From: Streptomyces sp. NBC_00377
GTDB taxonomy: Bacteria > Actinomycetota > Actinomycetes > Streptomycetales > Streptomycetaceae
Length of the DNA stretch: 64,000 nt
Assembly: GCF_036075115.1 (NCBI RefSeq)
Contig: NZ_CP107958.1
Span: 2,418,001 to 2,482,000, forward strand
Reading direction: 5' to 3'
A model generated the notes under the pieces. That model searched no databases. It saw only the letters and a program-made list of their open reading frames with translations, and was not told the origin of the DNA. The position numbers were made by a program, and so were the translations under genes. Each line of letters opens with the position of its first letter. Position 1 is the first letter of the stretch. Shown piece by piece: positions 38,476-47,526 of the stretch.

Positions 38476-38503
38476 GACGCGCCCCGGGGCCCCGGGGCGC
38501 GTC
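38476..38503. terminator. 28-bp perfect palindrome (likely sflB terminator)
   Basis: Bases 38476-38489 (GACGCGCCCCGGGG) are followed immediately by their exact reverse complement, giving a 28-bp perfect palindrome of only G and C except for the outer pair. It lies about 130 bases past the sflB stop. It may act as a terminator when folded as RNA, or as a protein or replication-sensitive site in DNA. Confidence 0.5.
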
Positions 38504-38634
38504 AGCGAAGCCCGGCGGGCCAGTACGAGGGTTGTCACCCTGGTCGCCCACCGCTCGGTGGGCCGCCGAGCGCCCGAGTGCTCGAGCGCCGCGGCGCCGG
38601 CCGCCCGGGAGACCGGCCGCCCGGCGGGGCCGGC

Positions 38635-39024
38635 TCAGGCCCCGGGAAGTCCCGCCCCCTCCATGATTCCGCTCACCTCGGTGCCCGGCGGGGTCAGCAG
38701 GAAGACATTGCGGTCGACCCGGTGCATGCCGCTGGCCAGGCCGAAGACGACCCCGGTGGAGAAGTCCAGGACACGCTTGGCGGTGTCGGTCTCCGCGCCT
38801 GTCAGGTCGAGCAGCACCGGAATGCCCGCCATCAGCGTCTCGGCCACCTCACGGGCGTCCGCGAAGACGTTGATCCGCAGCACGACGAACCGGCGCCGGG
38901 TCTCGGTCTCCGCGTCCGGGAGCGCGCGGTGGCCCACCGCAGACGGCCACGCGTCCCGGCCTCGCAAGGGAACAACCTGAGCGAGCCCTTCCCACTGTTC
39001 ATCGGTGACGTCGTAACGGTTCAC
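38635..39024 (-). CDS. sflB: SepF-like protein (SflB type)
   Basis: The product has 129 residues. The C-terminal SepF domain is complete (FVVLRINVFADAREVAETLMAGIPVLLDLTG... DFSTGVVFGLASGMHRVDRNVFLLTP). It lacks the N-terminal amphipathic membrane-targeting helix and long linker of true SepF. In S. coelicolor two such paralogues, SflA and SflB, accompany SepF and influence FtsZ ring placement; from memory sflB is SCO5967, in this chromosomal neighbourhood. The GTG at 39024 was chosen because GGGGGG lies six bases upstream. An in-frame frame from 39069 would add 15 residues. It should bind SepF or FtsZ at the division site. Confidence 0.88.
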   Translation of the reverse strand: MNRYDVTDEQWEGLAQVVPLRGRDAWPSAVGHRALPDAETETRRRFVVLRINVFADAREVAETLMAGIPVLLDLTGAETDTAKRVLDFSTGVVFGLASGMHRVDRNVFLLTPPGTEVSGIMEGAGLPGA

Positions 39025-39295
39025 CGGCACCCCCCGAACTGACTCGCCTTCAATGCGTGCACCAGTCAATTCTTACGCCAAGTCACCCGTTCGGCCCAAC
39101 AGCGACACGGACCGCCACGCTTTCCGGCACCGAGATGCGGCTTCACCTCACCGCACCACCGCCGTCGGTCCCTCGAAGTGCACCCCGTCCACGAGCGGGG
39201 CGTGGGCGAACCCCGCACACCTGGGCCGGCAACCTCCACCGCGTGCCGCCGCGGATCCGCCACCGGTTCACCGGCGCAGGTCCACGGGTCCCGCG

Positions 39296-39811
39296 TCAGG
39301 CGACCGCGCGCGTGAAGCGGAGCGTGGTGGTGATCGTCGTCAGACCGCCCATCATGCCGAGCTGGTTCGTGGTGATGCCGAACTCCTGCCGGTCCACGGT
39401 GAAGGTGGCGTCCAGGGTGACCGCGTCGGCGTCCGCCTGGGTCACGCGCGCGGTGACGGCCTGCGGCCGGCTGATGCCGTGCACGGTCAACTGGCCGGAC
39501 ATCCGCGCGGTCCCGTCGGCGCCGAGTTCGGAGGCGCGCAGCGCGAAGGTGATCTCGGGGTACTTGTCGACGTCGAAGAAGTCCGCACTGCGCAGGTGCG
39601 CGTCCCGCTTGGCGTTCTTGGTGTCGATCGAGGCCGCGTCCAGGGTCAGGGTGCCCGTGACGGTTCCGTCGGCGCTCACCTCGCCGCCGCCGCCGACGGT
39701 GGCGAAGACGCCCTTGACGGGGACCAGGCCCCACATCGACTTGTGCTTCAGGGCGACGGTGGAGGCGCCCGCGTCGAGCTGCCACAGTCCGGTTTCCACG
39801 GCGACGGTCAT
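39296..39811 (-). CDS. YceI family protein
   Basis: The product has 171 residues, with AAGGAG before the ATG. It has the lipocalin-like YceI fold: TGLWQLDAGASTVALKHKSMWGLVPVKGVF at the start, IDTKNAKRDAHLRSADFFDVDKYPEITF in the middle, and DRQEFGITTNQLGMMGG near the end. No signal peptide is present, so it is a cytoplasmic member. YceI proteins bind isoprenoid or other apolar molecules in a central barrel; the ligand here is unknown. It is transcribed divergently from a MarR gene, with an inverted repeat between them, so it is the probable target of that regulator. Confidence 0.9.
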   Translation of the reverse strand: MTVAVETGLWQLDAGASTVALKHKSMWGLVPVKGVFATVGGGGEVSADGTVTGTLTLDAASIDTKNAKRDAHLRSADFFDVDKYPEITFALRASELGADGTARMSGQLTVHGISRPQAVTARVTQADADAVTLDATFTVDRQEFGITTNQLGMMGGLTTITTTLRFTRAVA

Positions 39812-39869
39812 GGTCGTACTCCTTGATGTCCACGGCTGGTGAAGAGGGCACGGCCACGCTAGCCGGTAA

Positions 39870-39904
39870 TCCAAATATGAACAACAGGGTCATGCAAATT
39901 TGGA
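39870..39904. promoter_or_regulatory. Inverted repeat in the YceI/MarR divergent promoter
   Basis: TCCAAAT (39870-39876) and ATTTGGA (39898-39904) are perfect 7-bp arms across 21 bases, in a patch far richer in A and T than its surroundings. Confidence 0.55.
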
Positions 39905-39911
39905 CAAGAGA

Positions 39912-39917
39912 TATACT
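39912..39917 (+). promoter_or_regulatory. -10 box of the leaderless MarR promoter
   Basis: TATACT ends six bases before the MarR ATG, so the transcript should start at the A of the ATG. It lies directly beside the right arm of the inverted repeat, which would suit autorepression. Confidence 0.55.
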
Positions 39918-39923
39918 CGTGCC

Positions 39924-40610
39924 ATGGCAGACCCCGCTGACAGCGCCGCCGACCTGCCCGCATGCCCGACGGCCCAGGGCGCCGGGACGGGTCTGCTGCC
40001 GCCCGAGCTACGCGGCTGGATGCTGCTCCTGGCCGCCACGGGGGCGGTGGAGCAGCGCTTGCGCTCGGTGGTGAAGGAGCGGCTCGACGTCTCGCACGAC
40101 GAGTTCCTCGTCCTGTGCCTGCTTGCGGAGCAGCCCCGGGGCGGCCTGCGGATGACCCGCATCGCGGAGCTGCTGGGGCGGCCCAAGACCCGTCTGACCT
40201 ACCAGATCGCCTGTCTCCAGCACGCCGGCCTCGTCACCCGCAAGTCGGTGTGCGGGGACAAGCGCGGGGTCGAGGTGGCCCTCACCGAGAAGGCCCGCGG
40301 CCTGCTCCAGGAGGCGTCCGGCACCCTGGCCGAAACGGTGACGGGGGCCCTGGCCCATGTCATGGGACCCGAACAGTGCGCAGCGATGGGCGGACTGATG
40401 CCGGGCGTCGCGCAGGCAGCGGAGCGGGCGCAGGCAGCGGCCACGGAGCAGGGAAAGCCAGGGGCAGCGCCAGAGTCGGGGGCCACGGAGCAGACGGAGG
40501 GGGCGGCGGCGGAGCCCACGGAACAGAAGGATGCGGAGGCAGGTGCGGGTGTGAAGGCGAAGGCGGAGGCAGCAGCCGTGGAGCCGGAGCCCGCCGCCGT
40601 CTCCGACTGA
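39924..40610 (+). CDS. MarR-family regulator with low-complexity tail
   Basis: The product has 228 residues. Residues about 25-155 form a MarR winged helix (LDVSHDEFLVLCLLAEQPRGGLRMTRIAELLG... KTRLTYQIACLQHAGLVTRKSVCGDKRGVEVALTEKA). After about residue 168 comes a 60-residue tail of Ala, Glu, Gln, Pro and Lys (for example PTEQKDAEAGAGVKAKAE) that is unusual for MarR proteins and is encoded by visibly repetitive DNA rich in GGAG and GCAG words. It is divergent from the YceI gene and probably controls it and itself. The ATG at 39924 is preferred because the -10 box implies a leaderless transcript. Confidence 0.85.
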   Translation: MADPADSAADLPACPTAQGAGTGLLPPELRGWMLLLAATGAVEQRLRSVVKERLDVSHDEFLVLCLLAEQPRGGLRMTRIAELLGRPKTRLTYQIACLQHAGLVTRKSVCGDKRGVEVALTEKARGLLQEASGTLAETVTGALAHVMGPEQCAAMGGLMPGVAQAAERAQAAATEQGKPGAAPESGATEQTEGAAAEPTEQKDAEAGAGVKAKAEAAAVEPEPAAVSD

Positions 40611-40885
40611 ACCCGACGGCGACCGACCCCCTCGGCGGCCCGAACGTCCCGGGCCGGACCCTCGCCGACGACCCCCTCGACCGCCCCGCCCTCACCCTCG
40701 TCACCCCAAGACCCGGCGAGGAAGTTGGATGTCTCACGACACCGACCCCGTCATCGCCCGCGGTCTCGCCAAGCCGAGAAGCGCGCGGCCGCACCACCCC
40801 GGGCGAGCCTCACCAGAACCGCCCGCTCCCTCGTGCGCGTCCTGCTCTACGGTGCCATGAGTCGTCCGACGACCGGGGAGGATCC

Positions 40886-41302
40886 GTGCAGCAGCCGAAA
40901 GGGGCGCTCGCCGAGCGCATCGCCGAGCGGAGAAGCGGGGGCGGCGACCCTCGGGCGCTGATCGGCGAGATGCGACGCTCCGTCCTTCTCGTGCCGGTGG
41001 CCGACGGAGGCCTGTGGTCGGTGCGGTCGGGCGGGGTGCGGTGGATCTGCGGGTTCACCGACGAGGCCGCGCTGGCCCGGTTCGCCCTGCACCACGGGTC
41101 CGCTGATCAGCCCATGGACTACGCGGCACTGCTCGGCGCGCGCATCGTCGACGAGATCGTGCCCGCTCTGGGCGAGCCCGCCGGAGTGGCCGTCGACATC
41201 GCCACGCAGGAGGGGGCCATGTTCTTCCCGCCGGTCGTCGGCATCGTCGCGGAGGCGGTCGCCGTCGATGCCGGTCAGACGGAAGAGGGGATGCGGTCAT
41301 GA
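40886..41302 (+). CDS. SseB-like domain protein, first gene of the RHS/T7SS unit
   Basis: The product has 138 residues; the GTG start has GGGGAGG five bases upstream. The central segment SVLLVPVADGGLWSVRSGGVRWICGFTDEAALARFA resembles the SseB N-terminal domain found in many Streptomyces proteins near type VII-type secretion genes. The last four bases overlap the next gene (ATGA). Its position ahead of a WXG-like partner and an RHS toxin suggests a chaperone or adaptor function. That function is inferred from order only; no catalytic motif is visible. Confidence 0.7.
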   Translation: MQQPKGALAERIAERRSGGGDPRALIGEMRRSVLLVPVADGGLWSVRSGGVRWICGFTDEAALARFALHHGSADQPMDYAALLGARIVDEIVPALGEPAGVAVDIATQEGAMFFPPVVGIVAEAVAVDAGQTEEGMRS

Positions 41303-41955
41303 GCGGTGAGGGACCGGACCTTCGGCTCGACAAGGCGTCCGTCGCCAGGTTCACACAGGGCGTGGGCGCGACGATCGACCAGCTCGGTGATCTCGGCGGC
41401 CCCACCGGCTCGGTGATGGGCAAGGGCTTCTCGGAGCTGGCGATGACCGGGATGGAGGCCGGACACCACGGCCTCTCGGTCGACTTCGAGGACTTCTGCG
41501 AACGCTGGGAGTGGGGTGTGCGCGCCCTGGTGAGCGACGCGAGCGCGCTCGCCGACCGCCTGGGCCTGGCGGCGGGCACCCAGTGGGAGCACGACCAGTA
41601 CATCGCGGGGGCGCTCAAGGTGGGCGTCAACTCCGTGATGGGCGGCAACCCGCATGCCACCGAGGAGGAGATCGCCCGGCAGGACTGGGGCGACGTGTTC
41701 ACGCCGGACTCGCTGAACCCCGACTGGAGCGCCGGGTCGTGGGACAAGGCCGGTCAGGACATGGAGCAGACCTGGAAGGACACCGGCCGCACGGTTCTCA
41801 CCGAGGGCCAGGGCGGGCGGCAGTCGCAGGTGCTCAACGACGCTCTCGGCATCTCCGACGACCAGTGGGACCAGGCGCTGGACGACACCTTCGGCCCGTC
41901 GCCGGAGGAACGCGCGCAGCAGGCGCAGCAGCAGGGCGACTCCGGGGGTAACTGA
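41299..41955 (+). CDS. Putative T7SS-associated partner protein
   Basis: The product has 218 residues, acidic and largely helical. A WxG-like motif occurs in CERWEWGVRALV near residue 70, followed by a second helix, the arrangement of ESAT-6/WXG100 partners. The C-terminal third is rich in Asp, Gln and Trp (DWGDVFTPDSLNPDWSAGSWDKAG) and ends in a Gln-rich tail. It overlaps the upstream gene by four bases and ends two bases before the RHS toxin start, so the three are one operon. I do not recognise a named family. A role as co-secreted partner or chaperone of the toxin N-terminus is the best guess. Confidence 0.7.
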   Translation: MSGEGPDLRLDKASVARFTQGVGATIDQLGDLGGPTGSVMGKGFSELAMTGMEAGHHGLSVDFEDFCERWEWGVRALVSDASALADRLGLAAGTQWEHDQYIAGALKVGVNSVMGGNPHATEEEIARQDWGDVFTPDSLNPDWSAGSWDKAGQDMEQTWKDTGRTVLTEGQGGRQSQVLNDALGISDDQWDQALDDTFGPSPEERAQQAQQQGDSGGN

Positions 41956-41957
41956 CA

Positions 41958-44900
41958 GTGGGTATCGGCGACTTCATCAGCGACATCACGCCCGACGCGG
42001 TCGAGGACGCGGTCGAGGACGGCGTCGAGTGGGCCGGCAACCGGGTGGAGGACGCCGGGAACTGGACCGCCGACCGGCTGGACGACGTCGGCTGGGAGTC
42101 CGGCGCGGACTGGGTACGCGAGCAGTCGCGTTCGGTCGCCAACCGCATGGGCGCCGAGGTCGACGAGATGGATCTTGGGCAGACCGAGGACAAGACCAAA
42201 CTGATCTACGGCAGCGCAAGCAGGATCAACGCGACCGCCACCAAGCTCCGCGCGTTCCAGAAGGCCTTCGACAGCGCGGGCGAGGGTCTGAAGGGCCTCG
42301 ACTCGTCCCGGCTCAAGGGGGAGACGGCCGAGGCGCTGCGCACGGCGGTGAGCACCCAGCCGCCCAAGTGGTTCACCGGTGCCGACGCCTGCACGAAGGC
42401 GGCCGGTGCGCTCGAGGCGTTCGCCGGCACCGTCACCTGGGCGCAGGGGCAGGCGCAGACGGCGATCGACAAGTGGAAGGAGGGCGTCAAGGCCTCCGAG
42501 GACGCCGCCGACGCCCACCGCAAGAAGGTCGACGCCTACAACGGCGCCGTCGACCGCTACAACGCCCAGCCCGCCGACAAGCGCGACCCGTCCACGCTCC
42601 CGCCCAAGCCGGCGGCGACGTTCGACGATCCCGGCCAGAAGCTGATGCAGGACGCCCAGGACCTGCTGGCCGAGGCCCGCAAGCAGCGGAACTCGGCGGC
42701 GGAGACCGCACGTTCCGCCGTGCGCGCCGCCCGCGACACAGCCCCGGATAAGCCGTCCTACGCCGAGCAGCTGAGGGACGGGACGGACGAGCTCCGGCTC
42801 ATGCAGGACCACGTCGGCGGCGGCATCGTCAAGGGCACCGCGGGGATCCTCAATTTCGTTCGCGGCGTCAACCCCCTGGACCCGTACAACATCACGCACC
42901 CGGCCGAGTACGCCACGTCCCTGAACAGCCTGGCCGCCGGCCTGGTCGTCGCCGCCAACGATCCGGTCGGCACCGGCAAGCAGATGATCGGCGACTTCAT
43001 GAAGGACCCGGCCGAGGGCTTCGGCCGGCTGATCCCCGACCTCGCCCTGACCGCGGCCACGGGTGGCGGTGGCGCGGCGGTGAAGGGTGTGCGGATCGCC
43101 GAGGAGGCCGCCGACGCCGCGCGGCTGCGCCGCCTGATCGACGACGCCCCGGACGGCACCCACCGCCGCCCGGACGGCGGGCGCACCACCGACGGCACCG
43201 ACCCGGTGGATCTGGCCTCGGGCCGGATGTTCCTGCCCCAGACGGACGTGGAGCTGCCCGGCATCCTGCCGCTGGTCTTCACCCGCCGGACCGAGTCCGG
43301 TTGCACGGCCGGCCGCTTCCTGGGGACCGCCTGGACCTCGACCGTCGACGAGCGGCTCCAGATCGACGCGATCGGCGTCGTCCACGTCACCGCCGACGGG
43401 CTCCTGATCCCGTATCCGCATCCGGTCCCCGGCGCGCCCACCCGCCCGGAGACGGGCCGGGCCCGCACGCTGCTGGCCCGCGACGCCGACGGCGACTATA
43501 TGGTCACCGATCCCGACAGCGGCCTGACGCGTCATTTCGCCGCTCCTCCCGGCACCGAGCCGGGCGGCGACGGCACGGCCTGGCTGTCGGCCGTCGCCGA
43601 ACGCAACGGTCACGTGATCACCGTCGACCGCGGTGAGGGCGGCCTGCCGCTGGCCCTCGTCCACTCGGCGGGCCCCCAGGTGAACCTGGCCGTCACCGAC
43701 GGCCTGGTCACCGCTCTGTCCCTGGCCGGCGCGGGCGGGAACGGTGCGGATCTGGCGCTGATGAGCTACGGCTACGAGGACGGCAACCTCACCACCGTCA
43801 CCAAACCCTCGGGCGCCACCACCAGCTTCGTCTACGACGACCGCCGCCGCGTCATCGCCTGGATCGACTCCAACGCACACCGCTACGACTACGCCTACGA
43901 CGACCGCGACCGGGTCGTCGCCGAAGGCGGCGAGGCCGGCCACATCCAGATCACCCTCACCTACACCGAGCCCGATGCCGGAACCGGTCACCGCACCACG
44001 ACCCTGACCACCGCCCAGGGGCACACCACCCGCCACCTCATCGGCCCCGGCTGTCGCGTTCTCGCCACCACCGATCCACTGGGCCACGTCAACAGCTTCA
44101 CCTACGACGCCCGTGGGAACCTCCTCACCCACACCGACCCGCTCGGCCGCACCCTCGCCCACACCTACGACGACAACGACCGCCTCGTCGCCGTGGTCCG
44201 CCCGGACGGCAGCCGCATCACGATGAAACCCGGCCCGTTCGGGAGGTACACGGACCTCCGGGCCCCGGACGGCAGCCGTTGGCTCCAGAGCTTCGACGCG
44301 CGCGGCAACCGGGTGGCGCTCACCGACCCGGCCGGCCACACCACCCATTACACCTACGACGCTCGCGGATGCCCGACGTCGGTCACCGACGCGCTGGGAG
44401 CCGTCACGACGGTCCGTTGCGACGCCATGGGGCTGCCCGCGCGGGTCGTCGACCCGGCCGGCGCGACCACCGAGGTTCAGCGCGACGCCCTCGGACACGC
44501 ACGACGGGTCACCGACCCCACAGGGGGCGTCACGTGTCTCGAGTGGGACGCGGACGGCAATCTGGTCCGCCGGGAGGCCCCGGACGGCGCCACCGAGTCG
44601 TGGACCTACGACGGCGAGGGCAACCGCCTCACCCACACCGACCCGATCGGCGGGGTGTCCCGGTTCGAGTACACCCACTTCGACCTGGTGGCGGCCCGCG
44701 AGCACCCGAACGGAGCCCGGTACGAGTTCGGGTACGACGCCGCCCTGCGGCTCGTCGAGGTCGGCAACCCGCAAGGCGCACGCTGGAGTTACCGGTACGA
44801 CGCGGCCGGCCGCATGGTCTCGGAGACCGACTTCGACGGCCGGACCCTCGACTACCGTCTCGACTCCGCCGGACAGCTCGTCTCCCGGACCGACGCGCTC

Positions 44901-46733
44901 GGCAACGTCATCTCCTTCGAGCGGGACCGACTCGGCCAGGTGACGCGGAAGGACGCCGCGGGCCAGGTGACCACCTACGGCTACGACGGGGCCGGAAGGC
45001 TGCTTCAGGCGTCCGGCCCGGACAGCGAACTCGTCTACGTGTACGACCGCCGGGGCCGGGTCAAGTCCGAGCTCGTCGACGGCCGCGCCATCAGCTACGC
45101 GTACAACGCCGTGGGCCGCCGCACCCGCCGTACCACTCCCACCGGTCATGTGACCACCTACGCGTACGACGCCGGCGGCCGTCCCGAGCGCCTGACCACC
45201 GGGGGGTCCCCGGTCGTCTTCACCCAGGATGCCGCGGGCCGTGAAACGGCTCGTGTCTTCGGGGACTTCGCCGACGCCCTCACCATCACCTCGGCCTGGG
45301 ACGAGGCCGGGCGGCTCTCCGCCAGCCACCTGACCGTCGCCGGCCGCACCCTCGGCAGCCGCGCCTACTCCTACCGCCCGGACGGCCACCTCAGCTCGGT
45401 CAGCGACCTCCTGTCGGGCACCCGCACCTTCGACCTGGACCCGGCCGGCCGGGTCACCGCCGTCCACGCGCAGGGCTGGACGGAGCGGTACGCCTACGAC
45501 GCCGACGGCAACCTGACCGAGGCGTTCTGGCCCGCGTCCCATCCCGGCAACGAGGCCACCGGCCCGCGAACCTACGCGGGAACGGCGATCACCCGCGCCG
45601 GAGCCGTCCGCTTCGAACACGACGCCCTCGGCCGCATCACCCTGCGGCAGAAGACCCGCCCGTCCCGCAAACCGGACACCTGGCGCTACACATGGGACGC
45701 CGAGAACCGGCTCACGTCGGTGATCACCCCCGACGCGACCCGTTGGCGCTACCGCTACGACCCGCTGGGCCGCCGCGTCGCCAAGCAGCGTCTTGCGGAC
45801 GACGACAGCGTGGTCGAGGAGACCCGGTTCGCCTGGGACGGCATGACCCTCTGCGAGCAGACCCTTCACCACCCGGACCTGCCGAACGCGGTCGCCCTCA
45901 CCTGGGACCACCGGTCCGGCGTTCCCCTCTCGCAGACCGAGCGCATCCTCACGGCGGACGCCCGTCAGGACGAGGTGGACCGGCGCTTCTTCGCCATCGT
46001 CACCGATCTCGTCGGCACGCCCACCGAGTTGATCGGCCAGGACGGCGACATCGCCTGGCGCACCCGCGCCACCCTCTGGGGCACCACCGCCTGGAGCAGT
46101 TCCAGCACGGCCTACACCCCGCTCCGCTTCCCCGGTCAGTACCACGACCCGGAAACCGGCCTGCACTACAACGTGTTCCGGCACTACGACCCCGAGACGG
46201 CGCGATACCTCACCCCGGACCCTCTCGGGCTCGCTCCCGCGCCCAACCCCGCCACCTACGTCCACAACCCGCACACCGGGTCCGACCCCCTCGGTCTCAG
46301 TCCGTATCCGCGTGGCGAGAAGGGCAATCCGTTCGACAACCGTGCGGATGCGGAGAAGGCCGCGTTCGACCTCGCCGGTGTCCCTTACGGCGAGGAACCC
46401 ATCGCCGAGTGGGTGGTCACGGGGGACAAGCAACTGAAGCACGTACCCGGACACATCTACTCACCGGATCCGGCGCACTGGGGAAATTTCCGGCAGTTCG
46501 AGACGGACAGCGGCTCGCGGGTGGTGGTCGAGCACACCAACGATCCGGCAGGCCCGCACTTCCACGCCGGCAAACCCAAGATCGACGACACCCGGAACCT
46601 GGTCAACTTCGGCTGGGACAACGCAAGGGTTCAGCGGCCCGACGGCAGCCTCGGCTATCCGGAGTCCATGGAGAGATACGGCAAGATAAACAAACCGGGT
46701 GGCGACCATCACCTGTTCTACGGGGGTGGCTGA
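41958..46733 (+). CDS. Type VII-type secreted RHS/YD-repeat polymorphic toxin
   Basis: The product has 1591 residues. Residues 1-250 are a helical N-terminus of the putative T7SS-secreted type. A glycine-rich hydrophobic stretch lies around 355-385. DUF6531 starts near residue 412 (DPVDLASGRMFLPQTDVELPG). Dense YD/RHS repeats run from about 590 to 1380 (for example GHVNSFTYDARGNLLTHTDPLG). The RHS core end (YHDPETGLHYNVFRHYDPETARYLTPDPLG) is near 1395-1425, and DPLGLSP at about 1445 marks the toxin junction. The last 145 residues have several His (EHTNDPAGPHFHAG, GDHHLFYGGG) and look like a nuclease-type effector; I cannot name the family. It is GTG-started and followed 32 bases later by a likely immunity gene. 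Opposite-strand frames are artefacts. Confidence 0.93.
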   Translation: MGIGDFISDITPDAVEDAVEDGVEWAGNRVEDAGNWTADRLDDVGWESGADWVREQSRSVANRMGAEVDEMDLGQTEDKTKLIYGSASRINATATKLRAFQKAFDSAGEGLKGLDSSRLKGETAEALRTAVSTQPPKWFTGADACTKAAGALEAFAGTVTWAQGQAQTAIDKWKEGVKASEDAADAHRKKVDAYNGAVDRYNAQPADKRDPSTLPPKPAATFDDPGQKLMQDAQDLLAEARKQRNSAAETARSAVRAARDTAPDKPSYAEQLRDGTDELRLMQDHVGGGIVKGTAGILNFVRGVNPLDPYNITHPAEYATSLNSLAAGLVVAANDPVGTGKQMIGDFMKDPAEGFGRLIPDLALTAATGGGGAAVKGVRIAEEAADAARLRRLIDDAPDGTHRRPDGGRTTDGTDPVDLASGRMFLPQTDVELPGILPLVFTRRTESGCTAGRFLGTAWTSTVDERLQIDAIGVVHVTADGLLIPYPHPVPGAPTRPETGRARTLLARDADGDYMVTDPDSGLTRHFAAPPGTEPGGDGTAWLSAVAERNGHVITVDRGEGGLPLALVHSAGPQVNLAVTDGLVTALSLAGAGGNGADLALMSYGYEDGNLTTVTKPSGATTSFVYDDRRRVIAWIDSNAHRYDYAYDDRDRVVAEGGEAGHIQITLTYTEPDAGTGHRTTTLTTAQGHTTRHLIGPGCRVLATTDPLGHVNSFTYDARGNLLTHTDPLGRTLAHTYDDNDRLVAVVRPDGSRITMKPGPFGRYTDLRAPDGSRWLQSFDARGNRVALTDPAGHTTHYTYDARGCPTSVTDALGAVTTVRCDAMGLPARVVDPAGATTEVQRDALGHARRVTDPTGGVTCLEWDADGNLVRREAPDGATESWTYDGEGNRLTHTDPIGGVSRFEYTHFDLVAAREHPNGARYEFGYDAALRLVEVGNPQGARWSYRYDAAGRMVSETDFDGRTLDYRLDSAGQLVSRTDALGNVISFERDRLGQVTRKDAAGQVTTYGYDGAGRLLQASGPDSELVYVYDRRGRVKSELVDGRAISYAYNAVGRRTRRTTPTGHVTTYAYDAGGRPERLTTGGSPVVFTQDAAGRETARVFGDFADALTITSAWDEAGRLSASHLTVAGRTLGSRAYSYRPDGHLSSVSDLLSGTRTFDLDPAGRVTAVHAQGWTERYAYDADGNLTEAFWPASHPGNEATGPRTYAGTAITRAGAVRFEHDALGRITLRQKTRPSRKPDTWRYTWDAENRLTSVITPDATRWRYRYDPLGRRVAKQRLADDDSVVEETRFAWDGMTLCEQTLHHPDLPNAVALTWDHRSGVPLSQTERILTADARQDEVDRRFFAIVTDLVGTPTELIGQDGDIAWRTRATLWGTTAWSSSSTAYTPLRFPGQYHDPETGLHYNVFRHYDPETARYLTPDPLGLAPAPNPATYVHNPHTGSDPLGLSPYPRGEKGNPFDNRADAEKAAFDLAGVPYGEEPIAEWVVTGDKQLKHVPGHIYSPDPAHWGNFRQFETDSGSRVVVEHTNDPAGPHFHAGKPKIDDTRNLVNFGWDNARVQRPDGSLGYPESMERYGKINKPGGDHHLFYGGG

Positions 46734-46765
46734 ATGGCCGGAGAACCGATGAAAGGTCAGGAATC

Positions 46766-47203
46766 GTGACGGACCGGCAGACACCGGAGTGGCTGGACGT
46801 CCTCGGGCGGTGCGGGCTCGAGGTGACGGGGGAACCGGCGACCGACGGCCCGCCCGTGACCGCCGCCATCCAGGCGGTCAGCGGGTTCGAGGTGGAACCG
46901 GTCGCCAGGGTCCCCGCCTCGGCCCCGCAGGCCGCCGAGGCACTGGACGAGGCCTGGCATCACCATGCCGCCCGGGTCTCGCTCTGCGGGGAGAACGGGG
47001 AGTTCCTCGTCCTCCCGCCCGTACCCGGCGGCAGCAGGATCGGCTGGGTACGCGTGAAGGACCCGGTCGGCACGAATCTCCCGTCCCGTGTCTGCGCGGT
47101 GACGGGTTCCCCGGAGTTCTTGGCCGCGTCGGTCGACGGGCGCCACCTGTGTGCCGCCTCCGTCGAGGAATCCGACTACTGGGTGGTGGTGCACGAGTTC
47201 TGA
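46766..47203 (+). CDS. Probable immunity protein for the RHS toxin
   Basis: The product has 145 residues. A GTG start with AGGTCAGGA upstream follows the toxin stop by 32 bases. No family was recognised. The protein is acidic, of mixed alpha/beta type, with segments PEFLAASVDGRHLCAAS and YWVVVHEF at the end. A small, unrelated, acidic protein immediately downstream of the variable toxin tip is the expected immunity protein in polymorphic toxin systems, and that context is the main evidence. It ends against a truncated glucanase gene on the other strand, so the immunity gene marks one edge of the inserted module. Confidence 0.65.
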   Translation: MTDRQTPEWLDVLGRCGLEVTGEPATDGPPVTAAIQAVSGFEVEPVARVPASAPQAAEALDEAWHHHAARVSLCGENGEFLVLPPVPGGSRIGWVRVKDPVGTNLPSRVCAVTGSPEFLAASVDGRHLCAASVEESDYWVVVHEF

Positions 47204-47217
47204 GACCACAGCGGCCA

Positions 47218-47513
47218 CCTGAAGAGCACGTCACGGGTGGAGGGCTTGGCGAAGGACGCCTGCGCCGGGCCGGAGAAGGTGAGCCGGTGGTCCCTGACCC
47301 GGCCGGTGAAGGTGCCCGCGCGTTCGTCCTGACGACGAGGTTCTTGTCGCGGTAGGTCTGCCAGACCTTGTCGATGTAGTGGTCGAAGTAGTGCTGGGGG
47401 AACAGACCGGCGTCGAGGCCGTGGCTCGGGGCGATGATGCGCCGGTTCCCGATGACGAGCCGCGAGAAGTCCGGGTGGTTCCGCAGGGCGTGGAAGACCT
47501 GTGCGCGGCCGCC
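47218..47513 (-). pseudogene. GH64 beta-1,3-glucanase fragment, frameshifted
   Basis: Read leftward, RNHPDFSRLVIGNRRIIAP, SHGLDAGLFPQHYFDHYIDK and VWQTYRDKNLVVRTN, then after a frame change GTFTGRV and SFAKPSTRDVLF, resemble an internal piece of GH64 thaumatin-fold glucan endo-1,3-beta-glucosidases. The frame breaks near 47320, where two extra bases (or one missing) separate AAC GC from GGC ACC. Homology stops abruptly after DVLF near 47220, next to the immunity gene stop, and before RNHPD near 47510. Neither a start nor the catalytic N-terminal part is present. It is a relic of a gene destroyed by rearrangement. The family call is from memory of the motif order. Confidence 0.6.
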
Positions 47514-47526
47514 GGCGCGCAGTCGC

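Noticed and set aside
41754..46454. A 1566-codon open frame on the minus strand covering the RHS toxin gene.
   Set aside because: It mirrors the codons of the RHS gene, whose YD repeats and domain order are unmistakable. The antisense translation is a Val/Gly/Arg-rich string without domains or a ribosome site, a common artefact in GC-rich DNA.
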